A program made the translations under genes and the position numbers. 64,000 bases of DNA from Rhinopithecus roxellana (lineage: Eukaryota; Chordata; Mammalia; Primates; Cercopithecidae), in assembly GCF_007565055.1 (NCBI RefSeq), contig NC_044553.1:124084978-124148977 (forward strand). Reading direction: 5' to 3'. Below the pieces are notes generated by a model. That model did no database searches, was not told the origin of the DNA, and saw only the letters and a list, made by a program, of their open reading frames with translations. Below are positions 22,036-33,429 of this stretch, in pieces. Position 1 is the first letter of the stretch, and every line of letters starts with the position of its first letter.

Positions 22036-22482
22036 TGTCTTAGTCTGTTTGTGTTGCTGTAACGAGTATCTGAGGCTGAGGAATTTCTAAAGAAAAGAGG
22101 TTTATTATTTGGCTCATGGTTCTGCAGGCTGTACAAAAGCACGATGCCAGCATCTGCTTCTGGTGAGGGCCTCAGGGAGCTTCCACTCATGGTGTAAGGT
22201 GAAGCTGCTGTGTGCAGAGATTACAGAGATCACATAACAACAGAGGAAGCAGGAGAGGAGGGAGATGCCTGTTCTTTTGAACATCCAGCTTTTGCAGCAA
22301 CAAAGTAGAGCGGGAATTCACTGACTTCTCCCCCACCCTCAACCTGAGACAGCATTAATCTATTCATGAGGGATCCATCCTCACAACCCAAACACCTCCC
22401 ATGAGACCCCAGCTTCAACACTGAGGATCAAATTTTAATGTGAGGTTTGAAGAGGTGAAACATCCAAACTATAGCATCCCCA
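22036..22482 (-). mobile_element. MaLR LTR (MST/MLT1-like), minus strand
   Basis: Starts 'gtctgtttgtgttgctgtaacg', contains 'aaagaggtttattatttggctcatggttctgcaggctg' and 'attaatctattcatgagggatccatcctc', and ends with the reverse complement of the LTR start ('gaggtgaaacatccaaactatagca'). This is the reverse complement of a MaLR LTR. Confidence 0.8.
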
Positions 22483-22800
22483 AGAAGCATGTGTTTTAAA
22501 TGGAATCCTCAGTGCAACAGTGTTAAGAGGTGTGACCTTTAAAGAGGGAATTAGGCCCCGAGGGCTCCGCCCCCAAAAATGGATTAACGTTATCATGGGA
22601 GTGAGTTTGAATTTGGCCTTCTTGCTTTCTCTCACCCTCTCACCATCCACCATAGGATGACATGGTGAGAAGGCCCTCATCAGATGTCAGGCCCTCAGGC
22701 TTAGACTTCCCAGTTTCCAGAACCATAAGCCAATACATTTCTTTATAAGTTACTCAGTTTTGGGTATTCTGTTATAGCAACACAAAACAAACTAAGACAG
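22483..22800 (+). mobile_element. MaLR LTR (MLT1-like), plus strand
   Basis: Reads 'cctcagtgcaacagtgttaagaggtgtgaccttta' through 'ttccagaaccataagccaatacatttctttataagttactcag' to 'gttatagcaacacaaaacaaactaagacag'. This is the standard MaLR LTR in + orientation, directly abutting the preceding antisense LTR. Confidence 0.8.
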
Positions 22801-22963
22801 TCCCCTTGTCTCCCTCCCTGAACATAGACCTATAGGAATTTCAGGAGCATGACTTCCCTGATTTTGGCACAGATGAGAGATGCGTTTGAAAGATCAGACC
22901 TGGCTTGAGCAAGTCCTCGCCATGCCTGGGTGCCAGCAGAACCTGGAGGCAGAGAGAGCAAGG

Positions 22964-23618
22964 ATGGTGTATTCATCTGTGAAGGCAGCCGTAACAAAGT
23001 ACCCCAAACCGGGTGGTTTAAAACAACAGAAATTTATCACTTCACAGCTGTGGAAGCTAGAAGTCCAAGATCAAGGTGTCAGGAGGGCCACACTTTCTCT
23101 GAAACTTGTTGGGGAGAATCCTTCCTTCCTCTTTCTTCTAGCTTCTGTGTTTCCCAGCCATCCTTGGCATTGCATGGCTTGAAGATACACCCTTGGTTTG
23201 TAGAAACATCTGTGTTTTTTCTCTTCTTTTTTGAGATGGGGTTTCACTCTGTCACCTAGGCTGGAGTGCAGTGGTGTGATCGATGCCTGAATTTCTGGGT
23301 TTCAAATGGTCCTCCCACCTCAGCCTCCTGAATAGCTGGGACTACAGGTATGCACCACCATGCCTGGCTGTATGTTTTATTTTTTGTAGAGATAGGGTCT
23401 CCCTCTCAAAGTGCTGGGAGTGCAGGTGGGAACACTGCACGCTGCCTTCTCTTTTCCTGAGGAGACCAGTCGTTTTGGATTAGGGCTCATGGTAGTGACC
23501 TCATTTTAACCTGATTCTATCTGCAAAGAGCCTATTTCAAAATAAAGATGCATTCACAGTTACTGGAGATTTGGATTTCAATGTACTTTTTAGGAGACAT
23601 AATTCAGCTCATAACAGG
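22964..23618 (-). mobile_element. MLT1 LTR (-), interrupted by an Alu
   Basis: 22964-23215 has the antisense MLT1 wording ('gcagccgtaacaaagtaccccaaaccgggtgg', 'aacaacagaaatttatcac', 'gtccaagatcaaggtgtc'). 23450-23618 has its 5' half ('attagggctcatggtagtgacctcatttta', ending 'taattcagctcataacag'). The Alu at 23224-23447 lies between. Confidence 0.75.
23224..23447 (-). mobile_element. Partial Alu (-), internally deleted
   Basis: Starts 'ttgagatggggtttcactctgtcacctaggc', continues to the linker 'gtagagatagggtctccctc', then jumps to 'tcaaagtgctgggagtgcaggtgggaac'. Most of the left arm is deleted. Confidence 0.85.
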
Positions 23619-23619
23619 T

Positions 23620-24352
23620 AGCAGGTAGGATGGGGGTCACTGCCCTACAGATGGGGTCTGTTCATCCATCAAATAAGTCACTCCTTTTGGGGGAGAAGCA
23701 AGCGAGGAGTCGAGAAGCCTGAGCTGTGTGTTCCGATACTGTCCCTTCCAGGGCATGAAGATGGAAAATAAGTTTTCCCTTAACAATAATCTTTTAAAAT
23801 TGAGTGAGTTCTTTAAAAGAGAATGCAAAACTAATTAGGCATTGATCTCAAGAAAATTAATTATTTAGAAGGAATTGATTTGCCACAGCATCTCCCAGAA
23901 AAGACAAGCTTTCTCAAATCTTTTGGTGCATTACAGTGTTTTTTAAAGGTTTCAGGACAAAAAAGGATGTTTTTAGATAGAAAGAAATGAGAAATTGTAT
24001 TTAATAATGTTTGACAGGAGATTGGTGAAAGAACAACTGACAGTAATGTTTGAAGGTTTAATTAACGTGTCAGATGAATGCAGAAAGTATTAATAGCTAC
24101 TAGTTTACACAGCAGTTTGTTAAACTTCTGAAGAGAATCACTTGATAGCTCTCCTGGGGAGTTATTTGCATATTAACAAGAAGTTATGTTAGAACATCTA
24201 TAAAGCACAGGCTTCTTATCAGTGTGTTTATGAATATTTGGCTCCTTTAAAAACCTTTTGTGTTGTGTCTTTAAACATAACATTATATCAATCACATAAA
24301 ATTTCCTTTCCTGCTCTCTTTCTCCCCTGCAAGTGTATTTTTCTTTTCTTGC
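23620..24352. other. Unclassified intergenic sequence
   Basis: No gene, RNA gene or named repeat recognised. AT-rich from 23830 to 24150. Confidence 0.4.
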
Positions 24353-24353
24353 G

Positions 24354-24654
24354 TTTTTTTTTTTTTTTTTGAGATGGAGTCTTGTTCTGTCGCCCAGGCT
24401 GGAGTACAGTGGTGCAATCTCCACTCACTGCAATCTCTGCTTCCCGCGTTCGAGCAATTCTCCTGCCTCAGCCTCCTGAGTAGCTGGGACTACAGGTGTT
24501 CATCACCACGCTCGGCTAATGTTTTTATATTTTTAGTAGAGACAGGATTTCTCCATGTTGGTCAGGCTGCTCTCGAACTCCTGACCTCAGGTGATCTGCC
24601 CGCCTTGGCCTCCCAAAGTGCTGGGATGACAGGCGTGAGCCACCGCACCCTGCC
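24354..24654 (-). mobile_element. AluS-type (-)
   Basis: Complete antisense dimer with an 18-base poly(T) start and the altered head 'ccaccgcaccctgcc'. Confidence 0.93.
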
Positions 24655-26063
24655 TTGAACTCATACTAGTTGCTGCTGTTGTTTTCAGAACCTGTGAAGT
24701 GAACTCTTACTTACAAATGTGCCAGGATGTGGATTGGATAATGCAGAGCTGCTCTGAAGTGGCAGAGGTGAGGGTTAGAGTGGCTGACATCTACTTCCTG
24801 ACCCTAAGGTGGTCGCTGAACCTGGCCATGGAACTCCAGGCTCCTTAGAAGGGACACAACAGGACACTCAGGGAACCAGATGGCTCTGAGACCCCCTGAG
24901 GCCTTCCCATTCCAACACCTTATCTCTCCAAACCTCAGTGGCCCAGCAGCCCCTGCTGCAACGGCATTCAAAGGACAGTAAGCTCTTCTGATCATTTTTG
25001 TGTTGGAGGGGACAGCATGATCCTGTGGCCCATTACTGTGGGTGATGACATGGAGAAAGAAATTCACCGGGAGTGAGCTGTGTGAGGATGCTGAAGACCT
25101 CTGAACGGTGAGAGTGCATTTCAAAGTTCACAAGTTGCTTTTTCATGGATCACCTTTCTCACAACAATCCCATGTATAATCCCCACCTTCCGGATGAGGA
25201 AACGGATGCAGGAATATTGAGCAGCCTGTCCCAGGTCACAGGGCTGGAAGGAGTTGCCAGTGGAGCCAGGTGTCTTGATTCCAAGCCTACTGTTTTTCCG
25301 GCTGTCTGTATCACAGCTGCCTGCCTTGACTCATCTGCTGCAGGCAAAGTCTGGGAGGAATGGAGTTGACATCCCAGTAGCTATAAATCTGCAGCGGGGC
25401 AGGCAGTCTATGTTAGCATCTAAAAGGCTGCAGAGGTAGCGGAGGGAAAGCCGAATGCAGTGTTCATAGCCACGGTTTCCTTTCATTCCATAAAGAGCGT
25501 GCTTGTCAAGCACCATCTGGAAGATGGCATGCAGCCCCTTCTCCGTGACGAATGAAGACACGCAGAGGCAGATTCCAGAACAGCATCAACATCTTTGTTC
25601 AGTGATGTCAGACACAAAACTGAGTTGTTTAAAAACTCGCTCTCAAATACGGGCACAAAAGTCATGGTGCAGGAAGGACATATGGAACTTGGACAAGCCA
25701 AGAAGGCGAGGTTTTAATCTGAAATTGTAAACAAACATGCTCTGGGAGAGATTTTAAAAACCTTTTTATGGAAAGACAAAACAGGCACAGAAATCCACCC
25801 AAATCAAGTGTGGGACTGGATAAGTTATTGTGAGGTGAGTGGGTTTGTAATCACCCTCTCTGGTCAAGACATGAAACTGAGCCAGCTGCCCCAGAATCTC
25901 CTCCATGTGCCTGGACCCAGTGACAATCCCCTTTCTTCTCTTTCAAAGTACTCACTCTCCGGTTTGTAGTAATCACTTCCTTTCATTTCTGTATGTTTTT
26001 TTCACTCAAGTAGCTATCCTTAGACACTGTAGTTTAGGCTTTTTAAAATAATTAATTAATTAA
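24655..26063. other. Intergenic with an embedded MIR SINE
   Basis: 25170-25300 carries a MIR core ('aatccccaccttccggatgaggaaacgg', 'gtcacagggctggaagg') in + orientation. The remaining open frames on both strands are short, mutually overlapping and without domains. No gene supported. Confidence 0.45.
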
Positions 26064-26350
26064 TTTTTATTTTTTTTGAGACAAGGTCTCGCTCTGTCAC
26101 CCAGGCTGGAGTGCAGTGGCACAATCATGGCTCACGGCAGCCTCGACTTCCCAGGGCTCAAGTGATCCTCTCACTTCATCCTCCTGAGTAGCTGGGACTA
26201 CAGGTGCGTCCCACCACGCCAGGCTAATTTTTTTGTATTTTTTGTAGAGACAGGGTTTCGTTATGTTGCCCAGAACTCTAGGCTCAAGCGATCTGCCTGC
26301 GTCAGCCTCCCAGAGTGCTAGGATTACAGGTGTGAGTCACAGCCCCAGCC
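26064..26350 (-). mobile_element. AluJ-type (-)
   Basis: Old antisense Alu ('ttgagacaaggtctcgctctgtcacccagg', 'ctcaagtgatcctctcacttcatc') with mutated CpGs. Confidence 0.9.
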
Positions 26351-26423
26351 CGTAGTTTAGTCTTGTCCATTAAAAATTTGTACTATGTCATCAAATCTCT
26401 TTAATGTACCGGTTTCCTCTTTC

Positions 26424-26573
26424 TCTTTCCTTCCTTCTTTCCTCCCTTCCTTCCTTCCTCCCTCCCTCCCTCCCTCCCTTCCTTCCTTCTGTCCTTCCTT
26501 CCCTCCCTCCCTTCTCCTCTCCTTCTCTCTCTCTCTCTCCCTCCCTCTCTCCCTCTCTTCCTCTCTTTCTTTT
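26424..26573. repeat. (CCTT)n/(CT)n polypyrimidine tract
   Basis: About 150 bases of almost pure pyrimidine on the + strand, made of ttcc, ccct and ct units. It directly adjoins the poly(T) end of an antisense Alu, so it probably grew from that Alu's tail. Mirror symmetry would allow triplex DNA. Confidence 0.95.
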
Positions 26574-26747
26574 TTGATACAGAGTCTTGCTCTGCTGCCC
26601 AGGCTGGAATACAGTGGCACGATATCTGCTCACTGCAACCCCCGCCTCCCAGGTTCAAGCGATTCTCCCAGGTTCAAGCGATCCCGCCTCCCAGGTTCAA
26701 GCGATCCTCAGCCTCCCAGGTAGCTGGGATTACAGGCGCCCGCCACC
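26574..26747 (-). mobile_element. Truncated Alu (-) with internal triplication
   Basis: Right-arm Alu sequence ending abruptly at 'cgcccgccacc'. The word cccaggttcaagcgat occurs three times (26648-26663, 26667-26682, 26690-26705), where a normal Alu has one copy. Confidence 0.9.
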
Positions 26748-27080
26748 CTCTATCCCTTTCTTTTCCCTACAATTTACCTGTTGAAGTGCCCAGGACATCT
26801 GGAATCTAGAGCTTGCCAAGTATACCCTCTTGGTGCAGTTCAACATGATTACTGTGTCTTCTGAGTTTCCTGAAAATTGGTACCTGGAACCAGACTGAAT
26901 TGGAGTCTGGCTTGATCCCCATTGCAGGATATAAATGGCTGTTCTTTCATCAGGAGGCATTCATGTCTTGTTTCCACACTTTTTCAACGTTAGCTGCTGT
27001 TGATCCTCGGTGCCTGTACCTGTTAACTAATTGTGATTTGCAAAATGAAGACATTTTAATTCAATATATTTTTCTTTTTT
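26748..27080. other. Unclassified intergenic sequence
   Basis: No gene or named repeat recognised. Confidence 0.35.
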
Positions 27081-27387
27081 TTCTTTTTCTTTTTTTTTTT
27101 TTTTGAGATGGAGTCTTGCTCTGTCACCCAGGCTGGAGTGCAGTGGCGCGATCTTGGCTCACTGCAAGCTCCGCCTCCCAGGTTCACGCCATTCTCCTGC
27201 CTCAGCCTCCCCAAAAGCTGGGACTACAGGTGCCCGCCACCATGCCTGGCTAACTTTTTTTGTATTTTTAGTAGAGACGGGGTTTCACCATGTTAGCCAT
27301 GATGGTCCTGATCTCCTGACCTTGTGATCTGCCTGCCTTGGCCTCCCAAAGTGTTGGGATTACAGGTGTGAGCCACCGCACCCAGCC
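27081..27387 (-). mobile_element. AluY/S-type (-)
   Basis: Complete antisense dimer. The target-site words 'caatatatttttc' before and 'caatatctttttc' after flank it. Confidence 0.93.
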
Positions 27388-27437
27388 CAATATCTTTTTC
27401 GATTATTGTTTGCAATATTATTACAAAAAGACACTTT

Positions 27438-27748
27438 CAGCTGGGCATGGTGGCTCACACATGTAATCCTAGCACTTTGGGAGGCTGAGGCGGGCGGATC
27501 ACTTGAGGTTAGCAGTTTGAGAGCAGCCTGGCCAACATGGTGAAACCCTGTCTCTACTAAAAATACAAAAATTAGCCAGGTGTGGTGGTGCATGCCTGTA
27601 GTCCCAGCTACTCGAGAGACTGAGGCCAGAGGATTGCTTGAACCAGGAGGCAGAGGTTGCAGTGAGCTGAGATCATGTCACCGCTCTCCAGCCTGCATGA
27701 CAGAGTGAGATTCTCTCTCAAAAAAAAAAAAAAGAGAAAAAAGAAAAA
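27438..27748 (+). mobile_element. AluS-type (+)
   Basis: Complete dimer with an A-rich tail evolved to (AAAAAG). The word 'aaaagacactt' flanks both ends as a target-site duplication. It lies 50 bp from the antisense Alu at 27081-27387, so the pair forms an inverted Alu repeat. Confidence 0.93.
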
Positions 27749-28215
27749 AGACACTTCCTCTCATCTACTAACTGGTTTCCCAGTGACACATTTCATATAG
27801 AAAGGCAAGATAATAGTTTTCTAATTTGCCAGGTTTTAAGATAATGAGTTTTTTTCCTATCATCCTCTGAGGGCAACCAATGAGTTTCAAAAAATATGAT
27901 TATAAACTTCCGAATTTAAACACATTTGGTAGGTTTGAATGCATTGCGACGAGTATTCTTATTGGCACTCACAAATTTTTTTTTAATCTTTAGCAAATAA
28001 GAACATCTAAAGTGGGCTCTTGAACGCTTTTGTCATCGTTCTAGTGTAACAGTCTTTCACAGCTCTTTTACAGTCCTGTATGATCCCAAACTTCAGCTCA
28101 GTCATTTCTTTTATTGAGAAATGGTGTAATATTTCAGGACCACAGTCAGGGCCCTTGGGATATTCATTGCTACTGGGATGGTCATTGTAGATTTTTTTCA
28201 GTGGGCAGAGCTACG

Positions 28216-28267
<52 letters not shown>

Positions 28268-28619
28268 GGCTACACAGATAAACAGCCTATCTCATGAATT
28301 CACATTCCCATTTTTAGTTCAAATTCAGGACTACAGAGTTCTGTATGTAACCTAGCCTGGGTACGTCTCCAACTCCTTTCCTCTACCTCGAGAATTTGGT
28401 TTCCAAGAACACAAGGGATGATAGAATATCCCATAATACCTCATTTGCTTAATCCTGTATTATGCTAAGTATTCCCCATGCTAATACTAATACTACCAGA
28501 ATCAATTGATTACTGCAAGTAGTTCCCAGTTTTACATATGCTTTCCCCATTCAACTCGTTTTTAAAAATAGCCAAATTACATCTACACTGTCAGAGCATA
28601 TAACCAGTGCATACTATAT
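27749..28619. other. Unclassified intergenic sequence with a CA microsatellite
   Basis: No gene recognised. The (CA)n microsatellite at 28216-28264 is inside. Confidence 0.4.
28216..28264. repeat. (CA)n microsatellite
   Basis: About 24 uninterrupted ca units. It is likely polymorphic. Confidence 0.97.
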
Positions 28620-28636
28620 TTTCCTTTTTCTTTTCT

Positions 28637-28913
28637 TTCTTTTTGCTCTGTTGCCCAGGCTGGAGTGCAGTGGCATGATCTCGGTTCACTGCAACCTCCC
28701 CTTCCCGGGTTCAAGTGATTCTTGTGCCTCAGCCTCCTGAGTAGCTGGGATTACAGGTGTAAACCACCATGCCCGGCTAATTTTTGTATTTTTTGTAGAG
28801 CCGGGATTTGGCCATTTTGGCCAGGCTGGTCTTAAACTCCTGATCTAAAGTGATTCACCCACTTCAGCCTCCCAAAGTGCTGGAATTACAAGTGTGAGCC
28901 ACTGTGCCCGGCC
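28637..28913 (-). mobile_element. AluS-type (-), 3'-trimmed
   Basis: Antisense Alu lacking the usual 'gagacggagtct' next to the tail: it goes straight from 'ttctttctttttgctctg' to 'ttgcccaggctgg'. It ends 'tgtgcccggcc'. Confidence 0.9.
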
Positions 28914-28969
28914 TATACTTTTTTTTTTTAACCCTCCGTTGGTCTTTTAGAAAATAACACCTTTACAAA

Positions 28970-29818
28970 ACATAATTCACATACCATAAAATTCACTCTT
29001 TTAAAGTGTACAATTTATTGGTTTTTAATATAGTCACAGAGTTTTGCAACCATCACTACTATCCAATTTTAGAACTTCTTTGTCACCTGAAAAAGAAACC
29101 TCTACCTATTAGTAGAGATTCCCATTTCTCCTCCTTCCAGCCCTCACAACCACTCATCTATTTTCCTTCTCCCTGTGGATTTGCCTCTTCTGGGCATTTC
29201 ATACCAATAGAATCATGGTCTTTTGTGACTGGCTTTTTTCACTTAGCATAATATTTTCAAAATTCATCTGTGTTATAGCATACATCAGTACTTAATTACT
29301 TTCTGTGGCTGAAAATATTGTCTAGTTGGGATATCCCACATTTTGCTTGTTCATTCATCTGTTGAGGGATATATAGGTTGTTACCATTTTTGGCTATTAT
29401 GAATCATAGTGCTGTCAATATTTGTGTATGAGTTTTTGTGTGAAAATACATTTTCAGTTCTCTTGGGTATATACCTATGACTGGAATTGCTGAGTCGTAT
29501 GCTAAATCAACGTTTAACATGTTGAGAAATTGCCAGACTGTTTTCCAAAGTGGTTGTGCCATTTTCTGTTTCCACTGGCCGTATAAAGTTTCCACCTTCT
29601 CCATATCCTCACCCGCACTTTCTCTCGTCCATAGATTTGATTATGATCATCTTTTCTGTGTGTGTGAAGAGGTGTCTCACCACAGTTTTGATTTGCATTT
29701 CCCTAGTGACTGATGATGTTGAGCATCTCTGCATGTGCTTATTGGCCATTTCTTTTTTTAGAGGGTTTCACACAATTCAATATGATTTGAAAATGATCAG
29801 AGAAAAATTTCAGTGAAT
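28970..29818 (-). mobile_element. L1M 3' part (-)
   Basis: From left to right it runs from 3' UTR ('attcactcttttaaagtgtacaat') into the end of ORF2, antisense. The minus-strand translation at 29404-29604 contains the L1 ORF2 motif QPLWKTVWQFLN followed by LAYDSAIPVIGIYPRE. No long frame survives. Confidence 0.9.
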
Positions 29819-30103
29819 CAATAATTTTGAAAATGGATGTGCTTCTCTGAAAAATTAGGCATGATGTTGAAACACCTATTTAAGTGTATATAGGGTTATA
29901 AAAGTATACAGTAAGTGTATGAAAGGATTTCTCAGTTAGCTTCAATTCTTGTTCTCTTATAAAGCACTCATTTTCATGTATTTTTCTGTAGGACGTATTA
30001 GCTCTCTGATGTAATTATGTGTACATAAGAGGAATGCAACATAATTTGTATTCATCTTTAACTTTACATTGAATGGTCAAACAACTAAACCATTCTATCC
30101 ATC

Positions 30104-30116
30104 ATCTATCTATCTG

Positions 30117-30165
<49 letters not shown>

Positions 30166-30168
30166 TCA
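30104..30168. repeat. (TATC)n microsatellite
   Basis: About 14 tatc units with one tgtc interruption near the start. It is probably length-variable. Confidence 0.95.
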
Positions 30169-30187
30169 TCAATATTTGAGTTTACTG

Positions 30188-31800
30188 TTTATATTTTTCT
30201 AGCTCTATTGAGGTATAATTGACAAATAAAATTGTATATGTTTAAGATATGCAATGTGATGACTTGATATACATACACATTATAAAACTGTTTCCACGAT
30301 TAAGTAAATTGATACATCCATCATCTCACATAGTTATCATTCTTTGTGTATGTGAACACTTCAGATCTTGTGTTAGCAAATTTCAAATATAAAATACAGT
30401 GTTATTAACAATAATCAGCATGCTGTACATTAGATTCTCAGAACTTACTCATCTTGTAAGTGAAAGTTTTTGCCCTTTGACCAACATCTCCCCATTTCCC
30501 CCACTCCGAAGTCCCTGGCAGTGACTATTCTACTCTGTTTCTGTGAGTTTAACATTTCTAGATTCCACATGTAAGTGAGATCATACACTGTCCTTCTCTG
30601 CCTGGTTTATTTCATTTAGCATATGTCTTCTGTGTTCATATATGTTGTTGCAAATGAGAGGACTTCCTTCTTTTTTATGGCTGAATAATATTCCATTTCA
30701 TACACACACACATGTACACACATGCACACACATGCACACACACACCACATTTAAAAAATTCCTTTATCCATCAATGAATACTTAGGTTGATTCTGTAACT
30801 TGACTATTGTGAATAATGTTGCAATGAAGATGAAGTGCAGATATCTCTTCAAGATATAGATTTTGTTTTCTTTTCTTTTTTTTTTTTTTTTTTTGAGGCG
30901 GAGTCTCGCTCTGTTGCCCGGACTGGAGTGCAGTGGCCGGATCTCAGCTCACTGCAAGCTCCGCCTCCCGGGTTTATGCCATTCTCCTGCCTCAGCCTCC
31001 TGAGTAGCTGGGACTACAGGCGCCCGCCACCTCGCCCGGCTAGTTTTTGTATTTTTAGTACAGATGGGGTTTCACCGTGTTAGCAAGGATGGTCTCGATC
31101 TCCTGACCTCGTGATCCGCCCGTCTTGGCCTCCCAAAGTGCTGGGATTACAGGCTTGAGCCACTGCACCCGGCCTAGATTTTGTTTTCTTTAGCAGCCAT
31201 TTCTTTCCTTTGTTGGAGAAACATCACTTCAGATCTTTTGCCCGCTTTTCAGTTGGGTTATTTATTTCCTTACTGTTGAGCTGCAACAGTTTATAAATAC
31301 ATATGTTTACTGTTTTTGTAGGATAAATATATACATTTATTTTCTGATATTAGACCCTTAAGAGATACACGATTTGCAAATATTTTCTCCCTATCTGTGC
31401 ATTGTCTTTTCATTTTCTTGGTACTGTCTTTTGAAAAAAGGTTTTAATTTTGGTGAAGTCCAATTTATCTATTTTTCTCTTTGGTTGCTTGTGATTTATG
31501 TTTCATAGCTAAGAAACCCCTTCCCAATCCAGGGTCAAGTACAATGTACACCCATATTTTCTTCAAAGAGTTTCATAGTTTTAGTTCTTACATTAGGCCT
31601 CTCATGGATTTTGAGTTAATTGCTGTATATGGTGTGAGGAAAGGGCCCTCATTTAGTCTCAGTTCTAAAAGGAGCAATATATTAATGCTCACCATCTATG
31701 TCAATATCTGTCTAATTATTTTGGTTGTTTGAAGCACATTAATACAATTCTTCAGAAAGGGATTATGGGGAACAAGATTCCTTGAATGTTTGCACATTGA
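30188..31800 (-). mobile_element. L1M 3' part (-), interrupted by an AluY
   Basis: Starts with a reverse-complement L1 3' UTR ('agctctattgaggtataattgacaaataaaattg'), then ORF2 wording ('atggctgaataatattccat', 'tgactattgtgaataatgttgcaat', 'tttgcaaatattttctccc', 'gttaattgctgtatatggtgtgagg'). The AluY at 30872-31174 splits it. A CA-rich patch lies at 30700-30745. Confidence 0.88.
30872..31174 (-). mobile_element. AluY, Old World monkey type (-)
   Basis: Low-divergence AluY with 'gtggccggatctcagc' and 'cacctcgcccggctag'. The host word 'tagattttgttttctt' is duplicated on both sides (30858 and 31175 onward). Confidence 0.96.
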
Positions 31801-31823
31801 TGGTAGTTTATCTGCATCCTTTC

Positions 31824-32100
31824 TTTTTTTTTTTTTTTTGAGACGGAGTCTCACTCTGTAGCCTGGGCTGGAGTGCAGTGGCCGGATCTCCGCTCACTGC
31901 AAGCTCCGCCTCCCGGGTTTACACCATTCTCCTGCCTCAGCCTCCCGAGTAACTGGGACTACAGGCGCCTGCCACATCGCCTGGCTAGTTTTTTTGTATT
32001 TTTTCAGTAGAGACGGGGTTTCACCGTGTTAGCCAGGATGGTCTCGATCTCCTGACCTCGTGATCCACCTGTCTCGGCCTCCCAACGTGCTGGGATTACA
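31824..32100 (-). mobile_element. AluY, Old World monkey type (-), 5'-truncated
   Basis: The same subfamily signature, ending at 'cgtgctgggattaca' without the last 23 bases of the 5' end. The word 'catcctttctttttt' stands on both sides as a target-site duplication, so the truncation happened at insertion. Confidence 0.95.
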
Positions 32101-32105
32101 CATCC

Positions 32106-32517
32106 TTTCTTTTTTTAAAAAGTATTATTAGTTTTTAAGTTCCAGGGTGCATGTATAGGATGTGCAGGTTTGTTACATAGGTAAACGTGTGCCATGGTGG
32201 TTTTCTGCACCTATCAACCCATCACCCAGGTATTAAGCCCAGCAAGTATTAGCTCTTTTCCCTAATGCTCTCCCCTCATTGCTCTCCCTTGACATGGCCC
32301 AGTAAGTGTTGTTTCCCTCCTGTGTCCATGTGTTCTCATTGCTCAGCTCCCACTTATAAGGAAGAACATGCATGTTTGGTTTTCTGTTCTTGCATTAGTT
32401 TGCTGAGGATAATGGCTTCCAGCTTCATCCATGTCCCTGCGAAGAGCATGATCTCATTCCTGTTTATGGCTGCATAGTATTCCCTGGTGCATATGTGCCA
32501 CATTTTCTTTCTTCAGT
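32106..32517 (-). mobile_element. L1P-type 3' end (-)
   Basis: The reverse complement of the L1 3' end: 'ttaagttccagggtgcatgt', 'aggtttgttacataggtaaacgtgtgccatggtgg', then ORF2 end 'ggataatggcttccagcttcatccatgtccctgc'. It is more divergent than the L1 at 52303, suggesting an L1PB/L1MA-age copy. Confidence 0.88.
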
Positions 32518-32827
32518 CTATCTGTGTTCTTTCTACTTGGAATTTAGTTTTACTGGATATAAAATCTTTGAGTAATATTTTCTTTTCTTGATTTTCCTTA
32601 AAATGCTTTCACATCATTTTTCTGGCACAACGAATTATTGTCCACTATTTTATTTCCCTCTTAAGTCACCTGGTCTTTTTGCCTTGAGCCCCCCAAATAT
32701 CTTCTTTTTCTTTAGAGCTCAGAAATTTTATTCCAGTATATTTTGGCCATGACCATTCTGGTTTGATATTGGCTGGTACAGAGTATCCTCCTTTAATATG
32801 AAATTTCCAATCTTTCTAAAAATTCAG
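32518..32827. other. Unclassified intergenic sequence
   Basis: No gene seen. T-rich and possibly further decayed LINE. Confidence 0.35.
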
Positions 32828-33134
32828 GGCCGGGCGTGGTGGTTCACATCTGTGATCCCAGCACTTTGGGAGGCCAAGGCGGGCAGATCACAAGGTCAGG
32901 AGTTCGAGACCAGCCTGACCAACGTGGTGAAACCCCATCTCTACTAAAAATACAAAAATTAGCCAGGCGTGGTGGCAGGTGCCTGTAATCCCAGCTACTC
33001 AGTAGGCTGAGGCAGGAGAATCGCTTGAACCCAGGAGGCAGAGGTTGCAGTGAGCCAAGATTGCGCCACTGCACTCCAGCCTGGGTGACAGAGTGAGACT
33101 TCATCTCAAAAAAAATAATAATAAAATAAAATAA
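32828..33134 (+). mobile_element. AluS-type (+)
   Basis: Complete dimer with an (AATA)n tail. 'aaattcagg' occurs before and after as a target-site copy. Confidence 0.94.
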
Positions 33135-33429
33135 ATTCAGGATTATTTTCTTGAGTGACAGTTTTTAATATTTGTTTTGTTCCCTTGCTTTGGTTTCCGT
33201 TTTCAGAAACTCCTTTCAGCCACGTGTTGGATCTTCTTTAACACACTTCACATGTGCCACTGTCTGAAATCTTTTGCATCTTTTTAATTTCTTTATGATC
33301 TTAAAAATTTTCCTCCTTTTTGCTTTTCATTCCTCCTCAGGTTTTTCTGTATTGTGTTTATTCACTCTTGTATTGCTTTTTGTTTAGTCTTTATTTCTGA
33401 AATTCCTTTTTCCTTTCATTTCTGTTTTA

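Noticed and set aside
28216..30168. Possible CRISPR-like array at regularly spaced repeats
   Set aside because: These are CA and TATC microsatellites in a primate genome. There are no unique spacers and no repeat of 23-40 bases.
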